A stretch of 64,000 bases of DNA from contig CM056742.1 in assembly GCA_029851415.1 (NCBI GenBank), positions 81,520,748 through 81,584,747 on the forward strand, read 5' to 3'. Numbering within the stretch: the stretch's first letter is position 1; the number at the start of each line of letters is the position of its first letter. The stretch is from Eretmocerus hayati (taxonomy: Eukaryota; Arthropoda; Insecta; Hymenoptera; Aphelinidae). The position numbers and the translations under genes were made by a program. This document shows positions 56,169 to 64,000 of the stretch, one piece after another. Under the pieces are notes generated by a model, which was given only the letters and a program-made list of their open reading frames with translations, had not been told where the DNA came from and did not search any database.

Positions 56169-57475
56169 TCGTTGCTGCATTCTATATGGATACAATAGAT
56201 ACATTACTTATCAATTCAAATGAATTGTTGTGCGAGTGTGAAAATGATTCAGAGATAATGAATGTCATTACAAAAATACGAGAGGGGAAAACTATGAGTG
56301 CTAAAGATACGCGGAATGTCAACCTTCAAGAATTCAGTCTCGAATTAGCTGTACTTGTTCGCAATCATATGATTGTAATACCAAAAATTCTACGTTCCAT
56401 AGTCTTACAAAGTTCACATGTGGGCCATTTCGGCATAGTCAGAATGAAGAATCTGGCCAGAGGTCATTGCTGGTGGCCGAATATCTCAGATGATATAGAG
56501 TCATTAGTAAAGAGCTGCACAGAACGCCAACTACAAAGAAATGATCCAGCCAAAGTTGATAAACACATATGGGAACCACCTTCAGCTTCTTTCGACCGCA
56601 TTCATTTGGATTTTGCAGGGCCTTATTTGGACAAAAATTTCTTGATCATCGTAGATTCGTTTTCGAAGTGGCCTGAAGTGTACATTGTTCCTAACTTATT
56701 TACCGAAACTACAACTCGTGTTTTCAAAGAAGTTTTTGCGAGATTCGGAATTCCTCAAGAAATGGTCACAGATAATGGCCGTACATTCAAGTCACAGACG
56801 TTCAAAGCTTTTACTGACGTTCACGGCATTTTACACAAATTTACAGCGCCGTTTCACCCGTCGACTAATGGTCAAGCCGAAAGATATGTCCAAACTGTCG
56901 AACAAGCTCTGGCAAAAATTCCCGAGAATTTTGATCTTTACATTGAACTACAGAATATTTTGTTTCAGTGTGGAACGATTCCACACCCACACACAGGGAA
57001 ATCTCCTGCTGACTTAGTATTCAATCACAAACCACGTACCCTGTTAGATGCAATGAGACAATTACCTAAGAATACAGATTCTGTGAACCAGGATAAGTCA
57101 TCTTCAGAGTTCAAATTAGGTGATCGAGTAGCTGCGTGGAATTACTACGGTAATATGAAGTGGTGCTTTGGTAATATTATAGAACGTGAGGGGAAATTAC
57201 ACTACATTGTGAAACTTGATGATGATAGAGAATGGAAGCGACACGTGGATCATTTACGATGAACTGATGCGGAAAAATCTATCGATACAGAATTCGATTA
57301 TGATGTGACTCTAGAAGAGCGAGTTCCTTCTGCTCAAAGTGTACCTGTTCAAAATCAGTCACCGGATTCTATTCCGCGAAAGACAGCCGCGAAATTCAAA
57401 AGATTCTAAACTTGAGGTACAAAATCAGCCTGGTACAAGTGCAAATGTTACGCCGTTGGCTAGACCCCGGTGCGA
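56169..57475 (+). pseudogene. gypsy integrase and C-terminal domain, broken
   Basis: An H...H...C zinc-binding domain (HVGHFGIVRMKNLARGHCWW to SCTERQ), in which the second Cys of the usual CxxC is Arg. The DDE core follows: HLDFAGPY, VTDNGRTF, and HPSTNGQAERYVQ supplying the Glu. A C-terminal chromo-like or beta-barrel segment (FKLGDRVAAWNYYGNMKW...) and HVDHLR come next. The TGA at 57260-57262 follows, where the frame stays open beyond for about 70 codons with a gypsy-like tail. Function in life would be insertion of cDNA into the genome. The frame is open through this whole domain, so the integrase part is better preserved than the RT. Confidence 0.87.
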
Positions 57476-57480
57476 GATCC

Positions 57481-57800
57481 GCATGCCAATTCACTTATGC
57501 GATTTTCACTTAAATTCCAAAAAATAGTTCCGTGCAATTTTTATATTCCCCACGCTTTCCTGAAATGCGCAGATATGCACCAGGGTTGGGACGAAAAAGA
57601 TTTCAATATGGCGGACCGTGCCTCCCGCCCCTCTCACCCCTCCTCGCTGCCTACAAGCTGAGAGGCGCGCGCACAACGGTCTGCTTTACGGTTTATCGAC
57701 ACTCGGGATGTTGTAAATGCGGATGGATTCTGGGTTAGAGCTGATAATATGTAATAATATGCTTTTGCTTTTCCATCAAACCCTTACAAATTTCAAAGCA
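57481..57800. other. Unassigned spacer after the gypsy tail
   Basis: GC-richer short stretch near 57600-57690 and no domain. Confidence 0.35.
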
Positions 57801-60646
57801 AAAGGAGCTGTTGCAAATAAGGTCAAATCTGCTCCAGAGAATTGGGACTCCAGGTTGCACTGAAATGCGTGTTTTGGGTGTCTGAATATGCATATGAATT
57901 TTTTCCGCGTCAAACCAAAGCGTCTCCCAGTAGTGGGCAAAAAGGTGTCCCATTTAAAATACACGTGGAACGCACTTTCTAGCGTCCCTCTCAAAATTGG
58001 CCCAATGGACTATAACGGCTCCAATGAGGATTTGTTCTTGAACAGAAAATACAACTTTTAGGGTTTTTTCATGGACGGGAAATGATGTGCTGGTACCGAA
58101 AAACCACTTGAGAGATGGAAAATGCGGATCTTTCACGCTAAAACCGGGGAATACTCGAACGGAGTGGGATTAATCGAAAAGTTGCAGAGGACCAAAGTTG
58201 TAGATTATGTTCTAAGCTTCCATTTGGCATCGGTTTTTTATGCATGTATTGGTTGGAGGTTCCCAAAAAACGACCAAAAGTCGTAAAAAACCATATTTAT
58301 TGGATTTCTTGGCGATCTCGAGGTGAAAATGGACTGACAAACTATCATATCTTGTAGATCTCATCAAAATACACATTTTTGGTTCCCATAATTTTTTCGA
58401 AAAAACGCACCAGATTCGAGTTTATAGCGAAAAAGTGCCGGAAAATAGGCACTCTCCAACGTTCTCACGCAAAATACTCGAAAAACGCAAATGGAAACCC
58501 TATATAATAATTGCGTGAAAAGTTGCTTTTTTTCGTGTACTTCAAAATGAAAAAAAATTCATAGCGTTCCGGTGTTCCTGCTTCGAGGAATATGCATTTT
58601 TATGCCAGATAACAAGTTTGAGTGGATAAATTCATGGTTCCAGCATGCTATATGCAATTCTACGTCAATGAGTCATACAACTACATCAATCGGACATGCA
58701 AAATCACCAATTTTCATCCACGATCATCATTCGGAGCTATATAAGGTTATGATAAGGATCGAATCTTTGAACACCAGGATTGTTGTCTTTCTCAAAACTT
58801 TTTCCAACTATGAGAATATTGTAGTGTCCGAGACTACGAAAATAACCATTCATGAGAACTCATACTCTATGGCTTGGATTGATATCACAAGTTGATGTCG
58901 AAAATTCTCAAACTAGTGAAATCTACTTAATCGTGCGTGGCTCTCCGCAAGCTCCTGCATAGTACGAGGAAGAAGGAGGGGGGACAGATCGAGGCACGTA
59001 CACAGCTAGTCTCCAGGAATGCCATAACAGGAGGATATGGCAGAGCTTCCACGAGTGGTCAATTGTGAAAAGGATGTACAGAGGATCCCGATCTTTCTCA
59101 TCATGCCGCATTCACCAAATAAACTATCGACGAAACAAAATACTCCGCACCCCAGAATTAGATCATCGTCATACTGGGTATCTGCGATATAAGTTTGATT
59201 CATTGATTTGGATATTCGCAATATGCAAATAACATTAAAAAGGACTCCTTTATTCTGAGAAGAACGAGAAACGTCAATTCTCTCTCCCTGACGAGATGGC
59301 ATATGGTTCCTATTTGATTATTTGGAGAGCTTTAATTTTGAGAAAGAAAGGAGCCCTCTTAAGACATATCTCGCTATGATATCTGATTTTTTGGAACCCG
59401 CCAAAATTATGAGGACCACGGATGCGTATCCAGGAATGTGCATATTGGAGAAATCGTTTGAGCCTCTGTTGCGAGTGACTCGAGGTATTATGAATTTTGG
59501 GCTATTTGCGATTTTTTTAGAGGGAGAAGGTTTGAATCGGGGATTCACATCTACCAACGTACGAATTCACACAATATCAACAGATTTTGGCAGCTGCGAC
59601 TTCCGGGGAACCCATGTGCGTGCAAGCTTGCCAGTGTTGGGCCTTGACAAATGAGGAATTCCAATAGCACCGGAGAATTTTGATGGATGTGCCTAGTTTC
59701 CGGGATATTCTAGGGCTCTGAACGGTGATCGTGGATGAAAATTGGTGATTTTGCATGTCCGATTGATGTAGTTGTATGACTCATTGACGTAGAATTGCAT
59801 ATAGCATGCTGGAACCATGAATTTATCCACTCAAACTTGTTATCTGGCATAAAAATGCATATTCCTCGAAGCAGGAACACCGGAACGCTATGAATTTTTT
59901 TTCATTTTGAAGTACACGAGAAAAAGCAACTTTTCACGCAATTATTATATAGGGTTTCCATTTGCGTTTTTCGAGTATTTTGCGTGAGAACGTTGGAGAG
60001 TGCCTATTTCCGGCACTTTTTCGCTATAAACTCGAATCTGGTTTTTCGAAAAAATTATGGGAACCAAAAATGTGTATTTTGATGAGATCTACAAGATATG
60101 ATAGTTTGTCAGTCCATTTTCACCTCGAGATCGCCAAGAAATCCAATAAATATGGTTTTTTACGACTTTTGGTCGTTTTTTGGGAACCTCCAACCAATAC
60201 ATGCATAAAAAACCGATGCCAAATGGAAGCTTAGAACATAATCTACAACTTTGGTCCTCTGCAACTTTTCGATTAATCCCACTCCGTTCGAGTATTCCCC
60301 GGTTTTAGCGTGAAAGATCCGCATTTTCCATCTCTCAAGTGGTTTTTCGGTACCAGCACATCATTTCCCGTCCATGAAAAAACCCCTAAAAGTTGTATTT
60401 TCTGTTCAAGAACAAATCCTCATTGGAGCCGTTATAGTCCATTGGGCCAATTTTGAGAGGGACGCTAGAAAGTGCGTTCCACGTGTATTTTAAATGGGAC
60501 ACCTTTTTGCCCACTACTGGGAGACGCTTTGGTTTGACGCGGAAAAAATTCATATGCATATTCAGACACCCAAAACACGCATTTCAGTGCAACCTGGAGT
60601 CCCAATTCTCTGGAGCAGATTTGGCCTTATTTGCAACAGCTCCTTT
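57801..60646. repeat. 2.85-kb inverted repeat with 1-kb spacer
   Basis: Arms 57801-58728 and 59727-60646, about 920-930 bp each, nearly identical. Outer end AAAGGAGCTGTTGCAAATAA and its complement. The spacer (58729-59726) is unique and includes ORFs up to 110 codons without recognisable domains. It is the only palindrome here with a large spacer, so the spacer could be the remains of an internal gene. No clear target duplication. Confidence 0.88.
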
Positions 60647-61070
60647 CCGCGTGCGGGTTTTCTATCCCGTACTGCAGTCTACTGCAGCGCGCTAAGGGTA
60701 AACGCGTCTCATTTGCTCTCTATGTATGAATTGATAATTTACGAGAATTTTGAATTCTTGGGAGGCAAGAAGATAATGGGATATTTTTATAAAAGAATCG
60801 ATGTCTTTGAACAGCTAGATATACAGGTATGCTTTTCTCCCAACGAGAAATGAATGGAAAGAATTTCGAAGAGAAGTTTTAATTATTGAGGGCTGAAGAA
60901 AATTTTGTTGCCTTCTTTCAAAAATACATCCGAGTTTTTCACATTCAGAAAAGAATGAGGAGATTTTTGTGCAAATTGAGGAGGTTTTAAACTAAGTTAG
61001 CAACAATCAAAACCCAAGCCCCCCACGGGGGGCTGATGAACATATGTAACATTTGGTACACAATAAAACA
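60647..61070. other. Unassigned spacer with a GC hairpin
   Basis: AGCCCCCCACGGGGGGCT at 61018-61035 is a perfect small hairpin in otherwise AT-rich DNA. Nothing else is supported. Confidence 0.5.
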
Positions 61071-61072
61071 TT

Positions 61073-61144
61073 ACATCCGTGGTCTAGCGGTAACGGCCGC
61101 GCTCAAAACTAGGGACGTCTGGGTTCAATGCCCGCCCGGGCCGA
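61073..61144 (+). other. tRNA-like sequence (SINE head or tRNA relic)
   Basis: TGGTCTAGCGGTAACGG matches an A box well, and GGGTTCAATGCCCG holds a T loop with a three-base GGG/CCC stem and a B-box-like GGTTCAATGCC. The anticodon stem and acceptor stem do not form, and a T-run follows about 10 bases after. It could be a degenerate tRNA or a tRNA-derived SINE 5' end. Confidence 0.45.
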
Positions 61145-63493
61145 TTTTTCAAAAAAATTTTTCCCATTTATTGATTGATTTATCTTCTTTTTCGTATCTT
61201 CTGAGAACATATACACCTCATTTTCCACATGTTGTTACACATTCATTATCATCAACTTTGAAAATTGAGAAAAAAATACCGAAATCATTGTTCTTTGGAA
61301 AATCAGTTTTTCGCGACTCGAGGAAATCCTGACGAGTAGGAGCAAAACAAAAATTTTCGCCGTGTAACTGTGTGGTGCGTTACCACGATGTGTGGCATGT
61401 GGGTGATGTGTGAATGAGTGAAATATAATGTGCTTCCGATTGGGCACACGGGAAACAATGTGCTCGACGGGAAAATTAGATGTGTGTGTGTGCACGCGTC
61501 AGGCGTCCGGGGTAGGCGAGTACATTATTCTGTGTGGTGGTCGGTTGTAGTTGGCACTTGGTTCCTTGTCGACTTTTATTCGACAATGCTTTTCGGTATG
61601 CTATACAATTTCGTAATTTCCGGAGATTAATTGATCAAAATTACATGAGTATCGAATCATGGTATCATCAAAAGTCATTACGAGTCGGAAGTACAATAGC
61701 GAGTAATGAAGGAACGATCCCAAAAAATTAGAGTACACAGTTAAATTGTTGGTGAATCAAATTGCAAATGACGTGGTGGTCTGAGAGAAACTAGTCAGTA
61801 TGAGTCGATGGAAGAATACGTGAGATGATTCGGTGATTGGTCTTCCCGACCACAATGAACGATACCGGAGAATTCGTTGCGTCGGTGATTGATCTTGATG
61901 TGAGTTTGGTTGAAGTCTGGTGGATCTCACGTAAAGTAGATGCGTTGGAGCAGAATGAGAGTGGCTGTAGTGATACCTCCATTTTGGATGAAGTTTCGAT
62001 ATGCGGCATGAAGAAGTTCGTCGCGGTGATGGTTCACAGCAGCTGCATTTGCAGTTGACGGTCCAGCGGTACGGCAGGCAATCCAGTCTGCAAAGTTGGG
62101 CATCCGGGGTGTGACCTCGTGGTCAGTAGATGCAACGAGATACATCTGAGGTTGGCGGTAACATCACGACGTCAGACAATCGAGTCTGCGTAATTAGGCG
62201 TCCGGGGTGTGACCTTCCGGTCATCCAGTTGGTTTGTTGATCGGCTTCAACATGCCACTCGTCCGAGAGGAATTGGCCGCCCTGGCTTCCAGGGTAGGCT
62301 GATATACGCGTGCGACGTGACTTTGGTTGAATTACACTTGCTTGGCCTCCGGAGTATTGGAGTTGTTCCAAGACATCCATCTTGGTGTGCTGTGCGTAGC
62401 GATTGTGATGAAATGTGGAGAATTTGTGCGAATGAGGGTCGTGAGGCAACCTGGAGTAGCTAGTTCCAGATTGCGACCTCGCAGATTGATGATCTCGACC
62501 TTGAGGAGTAGCCAGGGTACTCAGCCGATTGAGGACCATCAATATTGGTTTTTATAACGAAGTATTCGATGAACCTGAACGAAACCGAGCCTCGTCCGGG
62601 GCTCTGGATTGGTTGAGACGATCCTTGTCGTCGTTGACCTGCGCGAGCCGGGTTTTCATGCTTCACCGAGCTGCGATTGATGATGTGGCAGATGCGTATC
62701 CTTATGTGACATAGATGCCATGAGTTTTTGATGAGTTTACCTGGACGATGATGAATTTCGTCTGAGACTTTGAATTGATTAAAATGCTCCTCTTGGCCGT
62801 TGACTTGGGCGAAGCGGGCTTTGATGCTTCACCGAGTTGCACGGAGCCGTGTGGCAGAGAAACGTCGCTTCTACGTAGAAATGGGCGCCACTGGATCTTG
62901 ATGAGCACTCCTAGAAGTGCTGAGCTGGACAGAATGTCTACGCCGTGAGGATGAGGTCCACAGGACGCAACGTTGCCGATGGTCTTCGTCGGCGGTCGAG
63001 AGACTGGGTGAATCCTCCTCTCCGTCCGCGATTGCGGTGACCATGCTCATTGCCGGCTTTTCACAGGGTCGTTGGTACGTCCATCCTCCAATGGAACTCG
63101 GGAGCGAAGCCGCTCCTGTGGCCCACTCGTTGGGCCCCAAATTGACATGGCCGGATCGGGCAAGGGATCGCTGGTAACATTCCCTTGGATTCCTCGTCAC
63201 TGGTCACTTTTGGCACACGTGGACATCTAGGAAGTTGAGGTCAAGGATGTGGTCGATGAGGTTGAGATTGAGTAGAATGACACACAGTATGTTCACACAA
63301 ATATGACACAGGAACCAAAGTGCGTAAAACAATTAAGGAATGTTCACTAGGTCGCGGTGACGACGTTCCTGACGGCACCAGGATACGTCGGAGCAATGGA
63401 GTAGCGTGGCCGCGGCTGGGCAAAGTGTCGTGGAGTATGCGTCGCAACGGCGGTTCGAAAAAGGACTGAGTTTTTGAGCTTGGTTTGCGGGGG

Positions 63494-63501
63494 TTTATAT
63501 A
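63494..63501 (-). promoter_or_regulatory. TATA-box-like TATATAAA
   Basis: On the minus strand it lies in a GC-richer context (CGCGTATATAAACCCC), which makes it stand out more than the same word in AT-rich DNA. No downstream gene is recognised. Confidence 0.35.
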
Positions 63502-63653
63502 CGCGGGCTAAGCCGCAAGGAGTGTGTAACGCTAAGCAACGTTACGGCGTATGAAATACGCTATGTGTAACGCGCGGATGCGTTGCGTGTGTACCCGAGG
63601 GTATAACGGTTAGATACGTTTCCTTATGGGAAACGCGCGATGGTGTACGTGTC

Positions 63654-63775
63654 GTTGCGTTACATGTTTTTGGTGAGAGGTAACGGTAAGCGGCGTTTCT
63701 TTAGGGAAGATTTCCATGGTTAACGCTGCGTTGCGTTACATGTTTCTGTGAGTGGTAACGGTAAGCGGCGTTTCT
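63654..63775 (+). repeat. Two 47-bp direct repeats, 76 bp apart
   Basis: GTTGCGTTACATGTTTCTG followed by GGTAACGGTAAGCGGCGTTT occurs at 63654-63700 and 63730-63775 with small differences. The surrounding 300 bases are rich in TAACG/CGTTA words. Confidence 0.85.
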
Positions 63776-64000
63776 AGGTGTGAAATTGACGTAAGTAACG
63801 TTCCTTCGCGTTATGCGCAAAAAATGCATGTAACTGCAAGTTGCGTTCCACATATGGGCGTTTCTCTGGAACTTTTACACCTGCTGGAATACATCTATGC
63901 ATGTTGATATAAGAGAACAATCGAAAGTTTCGGCCTCAATCGAAGTGAGAATATCATCATCTAAGTTCCAAAATGAGATATCTTTGGCCTCTGTATGATC

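Larger units (their letters stand above)
43850..57480 (+). mobile_element. Decayed Ty3/gypsy element, split by two later insertions
   Basis: Collinear pol blocks occur in three pieces on the plus strand: a pre-RT segment (43850-43952), RT plus RNase H (45993-47369) and integrase plus C-terminal tail (56169-57475). The gaps are a 2.0-kb palindrome and an 8.8-kb satellite-filled element. At both junctions the reading phase on one side fits that on the other once the insert and one copy of a 2-bp duplication are discounted, so the insertions hit a contiguous element. I see no LTRs, so it was truncated. Independent stops and a frameshift mark it as dead. Confidence 0.85.
61150..64000 (-). other. 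GC-richer region, possibly LTR-retrotransposon leader on the minus strand
   Basis: No ORF with a known domain. On the minus strand a TATA box (63494-63501) is followed by about 300 bases, then CAATTTGGGGCCCAACGAG (near 63140). That resembles the sequence after the LTR in many insect LTR elements. Repeats: GTCCGGGGTGTGACC near 62101 and 62190; a diverged direct repeat around TGCTTCACCGAG (62659 and 62826); and the 76-bp-spaced pair at 63654 and 63730. The assignment as an LTR element is a guess. Confidence 0.3.

Noticed and set aside
61073..61144. Functional tRNA
   Set aside because: A and B boxes are good, but the anticodon and acceptor stems fail.
62123..63200. Minus-strand ORFs of 109-139 codons as gag or other protein
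   Set aside because: No zinc knuckle, capsid or enzyme motif; plus-strand ORFs of similar length overlap, as expected in GC-richer noncoding DNA.

Overview
This window reads as eukaryotic, repeat-dominated, AT-rich nuclear DNA, most likely from an insect. The evidence is the mix of lineages: a copia element primed by the internal (half-molecule) initiator-tRNA-Met site, a P-element-type transposase relic, a pogo/jerky-type DDE gene with GT-AG introns, a hAT element, an R1-like LINE and a Ty3/gypsy element. I see no intact conventional host gene. The only host-like gene is a broken, multi-exon BEN-domain gene. The species cannot be fixed from this sequence.

Layout. 1-1.4 kb: decayed P-type transposase. 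1.8-2.6 kb: near-perfect palindrome with C-run/G-run ends. 3.1-4.5 kb: 5'-truncated R1-like LINE on the minus strand. 7.1-9.3 kb: a dispersed AT-rich repeat, an inverted repeat and a palindromic MITE. 10.1-15.2 kb: a full-length copia element (LTRs differing at one base in 407, perfect 5-bp TSD, 1,354-codon ORF), the one clearly intact element. 15.9-17.3 kb: inverted copy of the 7.1 kb repeat, itself carrying a GC-rich 513-bp insertion with a 12-bp TSD. 19.1-21.9 kb: pogo/jerky-type gene on the minus strand with two in-frame stops. 22.1-26.2 kb: BEN-domain gene split by two palindromic elements, each carrying tRNA-like modules in both arms. 26.9-28.7 and 32.9-34.9 kb: two further palindromes of about 2 kb. 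37.9-39.3 kb: non-autonomous hAT with perfect 8-bp TSD. 41.9-42.3 kb: second palindromic MITE. 43.9-57.5 kb: a decayed gypsy pol interrupted by a 2.0-kb palindrome and by an 8.8-kb TIR-bounded satellite block. 57.8-60.6 kb: another palindrome with a 1-kb unique spacer. 61-64 kb: tRNA-like relic and a GC-richer region that may be LTR-retrotransposon leader on the minus strand.

The main unusual signal is an excess of long palindromic (foldback) elements, about nine in 64 kb, several with CCC...GGG ends. Three of them (22940-24366, 24789-26129, 47370-56168) have matching 2-bp flanks. In two cases the 2-bp duplication explains a host reading frame exactly: the BEN exon and the gypsy pol ORF each read on in frame if the insert plus one copy of the dinucleotide is discounted. 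The third of these is filled with three related satellite arrays (periods 249, 164 and 145 bp) built from a common roughly 55-bp module carrying a CAATACTG/CAGTATTG dyad. I read these as mobile palindromes, one of which has become a satellite nursery.
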